Source of the DNA: Centrapalus pauciflorus
Taxonomy: Eukaryota > Streptophyta > Magnoliopsida > Asterales > Asteraceae
Assembly (NCBI GenBank): GCA_020465985.1
Contig: JAANYP010000185.1
Location: forward strand, 212,958-276,957
Reading direction: 5' to 3'
DNA length: 64,000 nucleotides
In this document: positions 1-10,448 of the stretch, piece after piece
Numbering within the stretch: position 1 is the stretch's first letter
Layout: each line of letters opens with the position of its first letter
Translations under genes and position numbers: made by a program
Notes under the pieces: generated by a model
What the model saw: only the letters and a program-made list of their open reading frames with translations
The model's database searches: none
What the model was told of the DNA's origin: nothing

Positions 1-1
1 T

Positions 2-742
2 TCTCCTATTAAAACCCCAATGGCAACCAATGTAAAATTGGATGCTGATGCTAGTGGCAAAGCTGTTTCAGTAACAGCTTACAGAGGCATGATTGGGAGC
101 TTGCTTTACTTAACTGCTAGCAGACCTGATATTATGTTTGCCACCTATCTATGTGCTAGATTCCAAGCTGATCCAAAGGAATCTCATCTAGCTGCTGTCA
201 AAAGAATCTTCAGGTACCTAAAGGGTACACCAGGTTTGGGTCTTTGGTATCCCAAAGACTCAAGCCTTGAGCTAACAGGTTATTCAAATTCTGATTTTGC
301 AGGCTGCAGGTTAGATAGGAAAAGCACAACAGGTGGGTGTCAACTTCTTGGTGGAAAGTTGATCAGTTGGAGTAGCAAGAAGCAGAACTCAGTGTCCACT
401 TCTACTGATGAAGCTGAGTATATTGTTGCTGGAAGCTGCTGTGGGCAGATTCTATGGATGCAGCATCAGCTTGAAGATTATGGCCTTGTGTATAGGAAAA
501 CTCCTATTCTGTGTGATAACACAAGTGCCATAGCCATCTCCAACAATCCAGTATTTCATTCAAGAACAAAGCATATTGAAGTCAGACATCACTTCATCAG
601 AGATCACATTCAGAAAGGTAATGTGGAGGTAAGTTTTATTTCCACAAATGAACAGCTTGCAGACATTTTCACCAAACCTCTGGATGAAACAAGGTTTAAT
701 TACCTTGTCAGCAAGCTGGGCATGTTAAACAAGAGTGACTAA
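2..742 (+). CDS. copia pol C-terminus: RT tail and RNase H (5'-truncated by window)
   Basis: The frame is open from base 2, so the protein continues from outside the window; the ATG at 20 is internal. It holds the end of the copia reverse transcriptase (SLLYLTASRPDIMFA) followed by RNase H, which degrades the RNA strand of the RNA/DNA hybrid during reverse transcription. Copia RNase H landmarks are visible: the ELTGYSNSDFAGC block, STDEAEY (usually TAEAEY), the DNTSAI block, HIEVRHHFIRD, and the terminal LADIFTKPL. The stop at 740-742 is at the normal family end. No stop or frameshift is present in the visible part. It is almost identical in layout to 55551-56289 in element C. Confidence 0.92.
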   Translation, partial: SPIKTPMATNVKLDADASGKAVSVTAYRGMIGSLLYLTASRPDIMFATYLCARFQADPKESHLAAVKRIFRYLKGTPGLGLWYPKDSSLELTGYSNSDFAGCRLDRKSTTGGCQLLGGKLISWSSKKQNSVSTSTDEAEYIVAGSCCGQILWMQHQLEDYGLVYRKTPILCDNTSAIAISNNPVFHSRTKHIEVRHHFIRDHIQKGNVEVSFISTNEQLADIFTKPLDETRFNYLVSKLGMLNKSD

Positions 743-1332
743 GTGTTTCTCAAAGGTCTAAGAATTTGTGTGTTTCACACTGCTCAAGTTTCTCTGAACA
801 GCTTAGGCAGAACAGGTTATACATGTTCTGTACTTAGTCATTTGTCTGAAAAACTTGAACAGCTTGAGCATACAACAGGCTGAACAAAAACAGTTTATTC
901 GTCCAGCCTGCTCTGATGGTCCAATCTTCAACCTGTTCACTTCTTCACACTGTCTTACAAGCCATTGTCTTGTAACCTGTTCAACTATTGAACACAACCT
1001 GTTCTTACAAAAGAGAGCAGGCTGAAGGCACAGTTTGAAGGGAGAACAGCTTGAAGACTGAGAACCTTGTGGTGACCCTGATCATCACAGGTTTGACCAA
1101 CAGCGTAGACCAGAAGTTTAATTACCTTTCTTCATAATTAAGTTACTTAAATTATGTTTTAATTTAACTTAATTACTGCGGATAATGTTGATTTCGTGTG
1201 TTAGTGATTAAAAAGGTCAAGTGGTCTGACAAATGTTCTGACATGGACAACCGTTCCGTTTTTCCGTCAACTAACATTTCAAATCAAACCGCCCAAATCT
1301 TTTCTCTCTCATACACACGACCATTCAAATCC
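743..1332 (+). other. pol-to-ORF3 linker of element A
   Basis: No ORF of note. The stretch is packed with variants of AACAGCTTGA / ACCTGTTC / CAAGCTG, the same words that recur in the LTR. The left 220 bp align with the linker of element C (56290-56512), which is where element E inserted in that copy. Confidence 0.6.
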
Positions 1333-1447
1333 TATAAATACCTACATACTGTTTCATCTTCGTCTTCCTCATCATTTCCAGAAATCCTCAAGAACCCTAA
1401 AAATCGACTAAGTGTCTTTTGCTTCTTCAAACCTCAAAAATTCCCAA
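1333..1447 (+). promoter_or_regulatory. promoter-like block and leader before ORF3
   Basis: TATAAATA lies at 1333-1340, followed by a pyrimidine-rich stretch (about 1350-1380) and a C/A-rich leader to the ATG at 1448. This resembles a plant TATA promoter plus Y-patch and 5' UTR of ordinary length. It would allow ORF3 to be made from its own RNA. The signals are seen; promoter activity is inferred. Confidence 0.4.
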
Positions 1448-4400
1448 ATGGCTCACAGACCTAATCCCTTTCTCCCAGTGTTCGTTGGTGAGGACGTTGT
1501 CATACACTCGTCAGTCACCACAATGCTGACTATCAAACCCACCAACTACATTGCTAACTTAACCATTCCCAAAAACTATGTGGGGAAGGGTTATGAAGAA
1601 ATGGTGGAGTTCCTTCAAGTTCATCCGTTGAACTACGCGATGACTGCATCTCCTGGTGTCCTGTACCAGGAGATGGTATATGAGTTTTGGTACACCTGTG
1701 CTTACAACCCAGAAACCAAAGTCATCCAAGGTACTATTCTCAATGGGACTCAGACCATTGAGATTAGTTCTGATCTGCTCAGGGAGGTGCTACATCTACC
1801 AACTGCTGCAACTTACGATAAGCCCCAAGCTGAAAATGATCAAATGGGCAATCTGCTACGCTTCTGTGGTGTGGCAGAACCCAAAATAGGAGCAACACTG
1901 TTCAGGAAGGACCTCTCTCCTACCTACAGCTTCTTATTCGCCTCAGTGGTGATGTGTTTTAGAAGCAAAGTTGGTTCATTTGACCAACTCAGCAGAGATG
2001 AAGTTCCTATCGCCCTACAGTTCGTGGATGGGACTACCCTTGATATGGGTAAATGGATTTTTGTGAATATGAGGAACCTGGTGCAGCAAGAGTCAAGACC
2101 AGCTGCTGTTCGATATCCCAGGTTTCTGAGCCTCATTTTCAAGCATGTATGTGGTGAGCATCTCTATAACTCTCAGCATCTTCTTAAGACTGTTGCATTC
2201 CCAGTTATAGGGAATAGAGTTTTCTATACTCCAGTCCTGCAGAATGAGCCTCCTCTATCCACACCAATGAGGAGGCTGCTAGGTTTGGTGGAAGGACCCT
2301 CTACTGTGAGGGTGGATCCAGAGACTGCTCCCACCAGAAAATCCAAAGCCAGGTCCAAGCTTGTCAAAAGGACCCTGGCAACTGAAGCTGGGCCTGTGAA
2401 AAAAGAAGGCCAAAACAGCTCAGTCTGAGTCTGTTCCTTTAGCCTCTGTGGCTGAGGAAGAGCAGACTCCTCACCCTGGTTCATTTGTTGAGCCTGAAGC
2501 CTTTGTGGCTGGTGCCTCTGTGGCACAAGAGACTATGGAACAGGCCAGCCCCACTGTTCCTAGCCCAGTCTCACATCCTGTCCAAACAGATCCTCTCCTT
2601 ACTCCACAATCACCCACATCATCCATCCATTACCAACGCAAATCACTAGCCAAAAAGAAAACAGCCCACAAAACCACCTCCTCTGTTCCCTCTCAACAGG
2701 GTTCAGTTGAAAAAGAAGCAACCCCAGCTGCCTCTCCTATTTTGGGAGCAGGTTCAGCTCATTTGGAGCCTGCTTCACTCCAATCTGAGTCTACCCAGAG
2801 TCAGCCTAGACCCTCTGGTTCCTGCCAACAGGAACCAGTTGTACAAACGGAGATACCCACATCAACTATCCCAGCCTCCCAACAGGCTGAGGATATCGAA
2901 AGACAGGAGTCCTCTCCACTCCATACTGTGTCCACACTGTCCCCCACTCATATCTCCTCACACCCTGAGTTTGCACGAGATGTCCACGCTGCTGATATAG
3001 ACCAATCAGCTGCTCAGCCTCAAACTTCTGCTCCCCATGATACAGCTGTTCTACACCAAACAGCTGCTGAGGGACCAACAACCCAAGCTGATGAACCTCA
3101 GGGATCACACCATCCCTCTGGTGAGGCTGCTCCCTTCATGCACATTCCATCAGCAGGTTTCACCACTGCTGATGTTGAAATGCATATCCCATCTCCCAAT
3201 GATGAGGTGCCTTTAGACCAAGGCATTGCAGAGGGAACCACCACTGGTCTTCATGAGGGTGTTGCAACACAAGCAGCATCTGAAAGGCCCCAAACATCAT
3301 CCCCTTCTCCTGGTGATGCAGCTACAGCCGCTGCTGAAGGACCTCTTGATCCCTCCAACCTGGGCCATCTTACTTTTGCCCAGGCTATGGAGCTTCTGTC
3401 CCAAGTCCCTCTTCCCTCTCCATCACATCCTCAAACACCAGCCTCATCATCATCTTCTCCATCTACCCACTCCAAACAATCCACCCATACACCACCATCT
3501 CCCAAAGACCTGCCTTTGAAGGATCAGCTTTCTTTGCTGACGAACAAAGTTGGTTCTTTGGAAAACACCATGCACTCCCTACCATCAATCATCTCAGACT
3601 CTGTGTCTGAGCAGCTCAAAGGATTCTTTGATATGTTCAAAGAATCCTTCCCAGTCGCTTCCCATACTGACAACTCTTCACAGCTGATTGCACTCACTGC
3701 ACAGCTGCAAACTGTATCCAACTCTCTCTCTTCTATCCTCTCCTTACAACAGGACTCTGTGTCCTCTATGGCAGCCATTTCACAACAGCTGTCATCTCTC
3801 CTCACTTCTTGCCACACTACCCTTCCTAACACATTGGCCAGCCTGAACACTCTTATTGGCTCTCTATCAAATACTGTGTCCTCAGACCTTGCTGATGTGC
3901 AAGATACTCTTGAAGTCCATCTTGCACAGCTTCAAAGCCTGTTGTTCACAGCTTCTGATAGAGAAAACATTGTTAAGCTGACCACTCTTGCTGATTCCCA
4001 AGCCTCTTCTCTTCAGGCCTGTCTTTCCCAGCTTGCAGAGGTTAAGGACAACCTGGCTTTCTTAGTGACAAGCCTGGTTGGCCCCAAACCTGCTGCCAAA
4101 ACTGCTGGTAAGCCTGCTGACTTTGTGTCTTCAGGCAGACCAGGTGTTGAAGGTGCTGTTCCATCTCCTTCAAAGGGGGAGAAGTCATCTGCCTCGAAGA
4201 CTAAGTCTAAGGGGGAGAAAACCTCTTCTCCTAAGGAGAAAGCAGTAGCTACAACTCCCACTGGTCAACCAGCAGGGACATCTACAGGTACAGCTGAAGG
4301 TGTCTCTCAAGCTGCTATGCCTACTCAGGCTGTCTCTCCAAACCCTGCTCAGTCTAAGGGGGAGGAAGTAATTCCTGAGGACAGGCCTAGCAGTAAAAGG

Positions 4401-5606
4401 AGGCACTTAGTTTTAACTGAAGAAGAAGAAGAAGAAGAAGAAATTCCTGAGGCTGCTGTCACTACAGCAGCAGCTAAAGGAAAAGAAAAAGCAGCCATTG
4501 ATCAACAACAGCAGAAAGCAGCTGATCTTAAGTTTCACAAAGCCAGGGCTAAAGAGATGGGTCTTCCTATGCACAAGTACTTTGAGTTTAGAGAAGAACA
4601 GCTTCAAGCTCTGGAGGAATTGAGAAAAGAAGAAGAATCTGCTAAAGCTGCTAAATCTTTTGCATTCCAAGAAGCAAAGAAAATTAAAATGTCTACCTTG
4701 GAGGTGCAAAAGAAATTAATGGAAGCTGCTAAGGTATCAGCAGGAGAAAAGGAGGGAGAAAAAGCACAGGGTGCTCAGGTCTCTGTGACCAAGACTCAAG
4801 TACCCTCTGCCAGAGCCAAATTCCACTTTGACAACTTGGCTAGAAAGAAATTTCATGATGTTGCTACTAGAAGGCTTGCCAAGGAAGCGATTGTCAAAGC
4901 TGTTCCCATTTCAAGAAAAGGCACCCAGTGGAAGCTTCAGATCACCAGGATGGGTGCAACAGGCCCTGAAATGGAATCCTACGATCACACTGATGTTGCA
5001 CAGATGGGATACAGGGAATGGGTGGAACTGGCAGTTGCCCTGAGCCAGTCTAAGTCAGAAACGGCTAAGACTATCAGGGCATACATCAAGAAGCTGATGG
5101 AGAGAGTAAGTGAGCTGGGCCTGATTCCAAAAGAAGTAAAAGAGGGTGTCTTTGTGACATACCCCAAAATAAAGGCCAGAAGGACAAAGAAGGATACAGA
5201 AATGGAGCTACTCCTTACGCTGATTGAACAGGGCGACTATGCCCTTGAAATAAAAGGAGTTGATCATAGTCTGCCTAAAGGAATAGAGTTTGAGGATGGC
5301 AAGATTATAGAAGAACCTGAGCTGGGGGCATTTTTTGTAGATCCCCTAACTCAGAAGAAGTGCTTCCAAAGAGCCTCAGAGCTGTACAAAGTTGATCTGA
5401 GACAACTTGCCGCCTTCAGACTTGCAGTTTCTTTCAGGCAGTCTAGCAAATGGAGAGCAGCCATCTGGGATCAGCTCAGAGGCTTCTATGAAAGAGGAGA
5501 GCTCAATGATCCCAAGTTCATGACTATTAGAAGTGAAATTGAGGAACTTGAGGATACAAGGGAAGAACTGGAAAGGATGGTTCAGGATCCTTCTCCATTG
5601 ATATGA
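1448..5606 (+). pseudogene. third ORF (env-like by position) of element A, one frameshift
   Basis: The first ATG of the frame is at 1448 (MAHRPNPFL). The frame is open to the A6 run at 2399-2404, where a +1 shift is needed to enter the second frame, which is open to the stop at 5604-5606. Together they span about 1,385 codons. The N-terminal ~300 residues look globular (EMVEFLQVHPLNYAMTASP, then a QEMVYEFWYT block) and match the start of ORF3 in element B. The middle ~450 residues are rich in Ser, Thr, Pro, Gln and Ala, followed by leucine-rich coiled-coil stretches, an acidic run EEEEEEE (near 4425), a Lys/Glu/Ala coiled coil and a C-terminal ~250-residue globular part. No signal peptide, membrane segment or fusion motif is evident, so 'env' describes position only and the function is unknown. 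The rest of the 4.1-kb frame is intact, implying a young copy or recent selection. Confidence 0.75.
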
Positions 5607-5703
5607 AGTCCATCTACCATCTGGGTAGGTGAAGAATGGAAGCTGTCCATCAGTTGGACAGGCTTGCCATTATCTGCTCCCAACTCAAATAGTCCAAACA
5701 TCT

Positions 5704-5806
5704 TGTACATTAGTTGTACATCCTGTACATTAGTTGTACATTATTACATAAGTTGTAATTTTTGCTTTTACATTAGTTGTAAAATACATTAGTACATTAG
5801 TTGTAC
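5704..5806 (+). repeat. TACATTAGTTGTA repeat cluster in ORF3 3' UTR
   Basis: Five copies of TACATTAGTTGTA (one as TACATAAGTTGTA) lie within about 100 bp. Each carries a TGTA core and has near-palindromic TGTACA...TGTACA ends. It lies between the ORF3 stop and the polypurine tract. UGUA is a known binding core for Pumilio proteins and for plant far-upstream poly(A) elements; either role here is inference. Confidence 0.7.
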
Positions 5807-5963
5807 TCTTGTAAGAACATGTGTTGTTCTAGTGTAGTCAAGAATCAGTGTATATATAAACTGATCTTTTACTTTACTGTAATGTTGTAATTTTATTTCA
5901 GCAAATGTACTGTAAAAATATATAGTGATTTTTGATAAGACCAACTTGGACTGGTTATTGCAA

Positions 5964-5975
5964 ATAGGGGGAGAT
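5964..5975 (+). other. polypurine tract of element A
   Basis: AATAGGGGGAGAT sits immediately before the 3' LTR start TGTTAGG at 5976. This is the expected plus-strand primer position. Confidence 0.85.
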
Positions 5976-6254
5976 TGTTAGGCACAAAAAGGCCTCAGTC
6001 AAACCTGTTCTACATCTGAGGGGGAGATTTATAATCAAACCTGTTGATGCATTTGAAGGTTGAATTTAAGGCCTGTTATATGTCTTATTGAAACCTGAAA
6101 ATGATTTGCAATATCAGTCTAAAGCTGTTCTATATGTTGCATGTGTTGCAACTTAGACAGTTTGTCCAAGCTGCTCTGTCTGCTGAACAGGCTGGACATA
6201 AACTGTCTACGCTGCTCTACACTGTTGAGCAGCTTGGGCATTTTTTAAAGTGTT

Positions 6255-6291
6255 CTGTTCTTTGTGAACAGAACCTGTTCTTTGTGAACAG
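6255..6291 (+). repeat. duplicated palindrome in U3 of element A LTR
   Basis: CTGTTCTTTGTGAACAG occurs twice with a 20-bp period (6255-6271 and 6275-6291). Each copy is an inverted repeat, CTGTTC-TTTGT-GAACAG. The homologous LTR of element C has one copy (49331-49347). Confidence 0.85.
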
Positions 6292-6687
6292 GATAAACAC
6301 TTTATGGAATATGTTTCCAAGTCATCATGTATTGTTTTTTACTACAAGATCAGTTTACAAAGTCGAAGACAAAGTGGAAAACAGAAATGCTCAGCCTGCC
6401 CAAGCTGTTCTGTAACATGAAGACAAAAGGTTATTTGAAAAAGGGTGACAGACCTTTTTCTTATATCAAAATAGGCCTTTACAAGGAAGAAAGACGCAAA
6501 GTTGACATTCCTAAATTAGTTAAAGGCAATGCAACAGTAGACAAAGTAAAAAGACAAAAGTTCTGCACATGTGAAGACAAGTCTGCTTTTCAGAAAAGTG
6601 CAGAAAAGGTTATGTTGTCTTTTCAACAAGACTTCTCCTTTTTCATTCCGTCCAATGAAGATGTTTCTCTTAGATCCTCTAAGTGAG

Positions 6688-6695
6688 TATAAAAG
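6688..6695 (+). promoter_or_regulatory. TATA box of element A LTR
   Basis: TATAAAAG followed by GAAGCTTCTAAGG. The same words stand at 49742 in the element C LTR, as expected for the U3/R promoter. Confidence 0.65.
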
Positions 6696-7099
6696 GAAGC
6701 TTCTAAGGTCAGAAAGAAGTGTGAAGAAAGCTAAGTGCTGAAACCCAAGAGTGAACGTGCAAGTGTGATTTTCATGCATGCAAACCTTCTGTGTAAACCA
6801 GCATCTGTGTGTATAAGCTGTTTTACATAAGCCGTTCCTTTAAGTCTTGTAAACACAGTGAGTGCTTCTTAGTGAGTGTATTCATTGTATACTAGTTTGA
6901 GTCTGTCTTAGACTAGTAAGCATACTGTTGTATCTGTCATCTCAGCTTGAACTATTCCGCATTCAAGCTTGTTTGTAATTAACAAATTGTTGATAATACA
7001 TACAAACATTGAGAAAAGAGTCTCTAGTTTTTAAATTGCTGTATTCACCCCCCTTTACAGCTTATAACTATATACTTTGGGAACCTCTCGGGACCTACA

Positions 7100-7445
7100 A
7101 ACATATTGAATAACCTATTACTTCAATCAAATTTTAGTAGTAATAATTAGACCATATATTAAATAAATATTAAATATATCAAATAAATAGTAAATTAAAA
7201 AAACTATTAATAAAATGAAATAATTTGATGAAGGACAAAATCTGAACTAAAATCAAAGGACAGAATCGTCATTTTAAAAATAATATTGGAGAGAGGTACC
7301 AAAGGCATAATAAATTACCAACTATAAGTACTGTAATTGTAATTTAACCCTGAAAATGACTACTACCAATTTGTGTATAAGCACAGCATCAAAAACTATA
7401 ATTTATCTTATATATTATTATATTAGAGTTTGATAATATTAAAAC

Positions 7446-7490
<45 letters not shown>

Positions 7491-7656
7491 CTCTCGAAAT
7501 TAAGTGCACCCGAAAATACCAAACTTAAAAAACTTTTTTAAATTTTTTTTTCACATAATCATGTTTAATTTAATGTTATACGCATGATATATGAATTTCA
7601 CATAGATTCACACTTTTTGCGTCCTCAAAAATTATGTGAATGCTCAATGCGTATTT
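7100..7656. other. AT-rich flank, no gene seen
   Basis: AT-rich sequence right of element A with a (TA)n tract at about 7451-7488 and several GTGAATG words near the end that introduce the foldback at 7657. No coding frame or recognised repeat was found. Confidence 0.5.
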
Positions 7657-7722
7657 ATGTGAATGGTCATTTCACACCATGTGAATGGTGTGAATCACAT
7701 GGTGTGAAATGACCATTCACAT
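7657..7722. repeat. perfect inverted repeat, 28-bp arms, 10-base loop
   Basis: Arms 7657-7684 and 7695-7722 are perfect reverse complements built on GTGAATGGTCATTTCACACC. A related 16-bp palindrome GTGAATGATCATTCAC lies about 100 bp to the right (7819-7834). This looks like the core of a foldback element or MITE, or a hairpin-RNA locus. The outer ends of such an element were not found. Confidence 0.85.
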
Positions 7723-8257
7723 TATCTTTTTTTATCATTCACAAGATTTATGATGTTGCTCCTTTTGAAAAAAGTCTTATAAAGTTGTCTTATACATGTC
7801 TGTTCAAAAAAAATATATGTGAATGATCATTCACATTAGGGTACGCTGGAATCTCATAGGTACGCTGATGAACCTGATTCTATATATATATATAAAAGGA
7901 GTGAAACACACATGCTTGAGAATCACACACCAACTCATGATTTTGTGTGTTGGTTTCGGCCAATGAAACACAAACGAAAAGTGTTTTCGTTTTCTGTTCT
8001 TCGTGTGTTTGATTGCGTATCTAGGGCCGCTCGATCATGTTATCATCGGTGGATACCAAAAACTTCCTGTTCGTATATTTTTGTCTTCAACTATAAAGGT
8101 GCAAATTTTATAGCTTTTTCGTTACTTATCTTATGTATACTTGATGATTCGTTTATAAAAATCGTAAATTTTAAAATCCTTTCGTTTTGCGTTAATTTGA
8201 TCAAAGTTTAAGTTTTTATGAAAAATGACACGAATTCTCAACAGCGGTATGAGAGCC
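7723..8257 (+). other. possible decayed copia LTR 3' half with primer-binding site
   Basis: TATAAAAG at 7891-7898, then about 350 bp of T-rich leader, then TCTCAACA followed by GCGGTATGAGAGCC (8244-8257). That word is two mismatches from the tRNA-Met primer site GTGGTATCAGAGC. The layout (TATA, R/U5, CA, primer site) fits an LTR end, but the LTR start and any gag are missing. Confidence 0.3.
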
Positions 8258-9815
8258 ACCACAAGTAACATAATGATAGTATTATTCATATATTTATGTC
8301 CAACGTTCTTATACTTTCGATTTTTTATTAACTAAAAGTGTTTAAACGATCGATCCGATAATTAAAACGTTTAAGGTTTTAATTTAGTTCGGAGAAAATC
8401 GACCAAAAGGTTTAGATACCCTTTGGTGATCCTTGACCGACCTTGGAGTTCCTTGGGAGCTCGAATTTAGAAACCTTAGTTCATTTTATTTAGTTGATAT
8501 TTGATATTTGATATTTAGTTCATTGACTCGAATTTAGAAACCTTAGTTCATTTAGAAACATGCTTTTTATAGTCCGTGGATTGTTGACTCAAAGTGTCTT
8601 AGTGTGACATTTTGGCTCTAGAGTCAATGTGCATTGAATAAAGTCAGAGACCGGAACTGATGTCTTCCTTGTTTCAATATCAATAATATCCAAATGATAT
8701 ATTAATAGAAATGTGCTATAATATCTGTGATATATGAAACAGAAGTCTTTTTTGAGACAATTGAGTAGTTGGTGGGGTTAATGCATGCGTCACTAGGTCT
8801 ATGACATCTTTTTCAATATCAAGTCACCAAGGGCTTGATAGATTATGTTGTTTACCCAACCGACACAGTTTGGATAAGATTATCTTTTCTTCAAATCCTT
8901 CCTCAGCTCTCATCTCTCAACATTTTTCAACTTAGCTCCCTCTGGCTGACTTATCAAAAATTTGATGCACCATCAACTCCTGTAAATATATCCCTCTCAC
9001 TTACATTTTACCTCTGCTCAACCTTGTTAGTATCCCGTGATAACTGACACTTCTCAACTAAAAGACCTAAAGACCCTCACCCACACAAAGCATAAGATGG
9101 TTTTCTTAATGGGTAGGTCTTCCGGCTCTGGTTAAACCATAGAAGCGATATGTATGCTTAATCACTCAGTTTGGCGAAGTCAGCAGATATTTGTGAAAAA
9201 TATATCAATGACACTCAACTCATAAGCTCATGAGGTATATCAGAAGATGATGTATTGAGTTTGAATCAAAATGAATAAGGAGAATGAGGTGTAAAGAGAA
9301 GTAAGAAGAATTCAGAATGAATTAGAAGGATATGGAAAGGATCAGGGGAATGAGGGAATGAATGAATTCAAAGAATTAGAAATCAACATAGAATTCATAT
9401 TGGGAGACTTAAGAATGATATAAGATATGTGAATCAGAAAGACATGGGGAATCAGAATATGAAAAGAATCTCAGAGGAATTGAGATTTGAAAATCACAAA
9501 GACTAGATCAATTAGCCTCAGTGAAATGAAACATGTATCGTTTATGCTCACAAATAAGCTCAAAATTTACTTGATAACAAAAAAGTTTTCTTTATGTGTG
9601 CTAAAAAAATATGTCTTTAAAAATTCCACAAAACTTTGAAAAAAAATATCTTCATCAAAGTATAGATGAAATTCTACTTGCAAATAAGCAAAGAATCTGT
9701 CAACTAAAATTCAGAAGACGAACACAAAAAAATTCAAATTCCCTGTGTGTCATCACAAGCTCTGTGTTGAACTAATAAAAAAAATCAGGTTTGGAAATTC
9801 ATTGTCATGAAAGCT
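8258..9815. other. decayed AT-rich sequence with a short direct repeat
   Basis: No coding frame. A 27-bp direct repeat (CTCGAATTTAGAAACCTTAG core) is at 8460-8486 and 8527-8553, flanking three copies of TGATATT. 9290-9480 is rich in GAAT/AGAAT purine words. Nothing else was recognised. Confidence 0.45.
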
Positions 9816-10031
9816 CGGGTTCTATACAGAGGTGTATAGAAGCCATTATTATGAAATGTGGGTTCCAAACTAATGTGTTTGAAAATCATTTCAAAAGAAG
9901 ATCGGGTTCTAGTCTGAATTAACTAGAAACCATTTCACTAAGTACGGGTTCCAGTCTAAAGTGATCTGGAAACCATATCATGGTGTGCAGGTCCTACTCT
10001 AATGTGAGTAGAAACCATATCACCTGCAAGA
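9816..10031. repeat. five-unit 43-bp tandem array, each unit a hairpin
   Basis: Units begin GGGTTC-like at 9817, 9860, 9904, 9946 and 9989 (period 42-44). Each carries a different short inverted repeat at the same place: TTCTATACA/TGTATAGAA, CAAAC/GTTTG, TTCTAGT/ACTAGAA, TTCCAG/CTGGAA and CTACTC/GAGTAG. Loops are 4 to 11 bases. The second half of each unit is close to GAAACCATNTCA. Pairing is kept while stem bases differ. The array lies about 420 bp beyond the end of the minus-strand gag relic (10449-11096), on its 3' side. Confidence 0.85.
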
Positions 10032-10448
10032 AGAAGATCAAGTGCCCTTTGGTATCCATTGCTTTTTGTATCCTGGCTTATTAGGTGATTTAGGTACCCA
10101 CTTCAACATAGGATTAGGTACCTATTTCATCACAACTTTCTTATCTTCAAAATTGAAACAAGAAATTAAGCATGCTTTTGTCCTAGTGAATATATGATTT
10201 GACAAATACTTGATAATTAGAACAAACAAAATTATGTGAATGCTTCTCTCTAAAAAATTGTCCAGTATTAGCCTGTTTCTGATAATACTTATTATTGTTT
10301 TTGGAAGATAACTTCGAAGAAGAATAATTAGTATTGTCAGAAACTTTTGAAACTATTGATTTAGAAGTTTCACCATAGTAAATCTTGACTGGAATCTCAT
10401 CTTGAAATTTCTCTTTGTATTTGTTTATTTTTAAAAGATACTTGAGCT

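Larger units (their letters stand above)
1..7099 (+). mobile_element. SIRE/Maximus-type Ty1/copia element A, 3' part
   Basis: This is the 3' part of a copia element whose 5' half lies left of the window. Order seen: pol C-terminus (RT tail and RNase H), a linker, a long third ORF, a polypurine tract and a 3' LTR ending at 7099 with TG...CA ends. A third ORF between pol and the 3' LTR is characteristic of the SIRE/Maximus lineage of Ty1/copia. Element C (49007 onward) is a second copy of the same family: the pol tails and LTRs are clearly alignable. No target-site duplication can be checked because the 5' end is missing. Confidence 0.9.
5976..7099 (+). repeat. 3' LTR of element A (1,124 bp)
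   Basis: Starts TGTTAGGCACAAAAAGGCCT and ends GGGACCTACA. It aligns along its length with the 5' LTR of element C (49007-50142), which has the same start and end words. The U3 part contains AGCTGCT/CTGTTC motifs and a duplicated palindrome; TATAAAAG is at 6688. Incidental ORFs inside it are not genes. Confidence 0.9.

Noticed and set aside
1198..1464. 88-codon plus ORF before ORF3
   Set aside because: It covers the TATA and leader region in another frame, with a Ser-rich random peptide.
3524..3850. Minus-strand ORFs inside ORF3 of element A (also 4013-4261, 4185-4406, 4413-4709)
   Set aside because: Shadows of a long plus-strand frame with biased composition; no motifs.
1..7099. Elements A and C as two ends of one element
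   Set aside because: Both contain the same pol segment and each has its own LTR in the same orientation, so they are separate copies.
9816..10031. CRISPR array
   Set aside because: Repeats are degenerate and directly adjacent, with no unique spacers, in a eukaryotic TE context.
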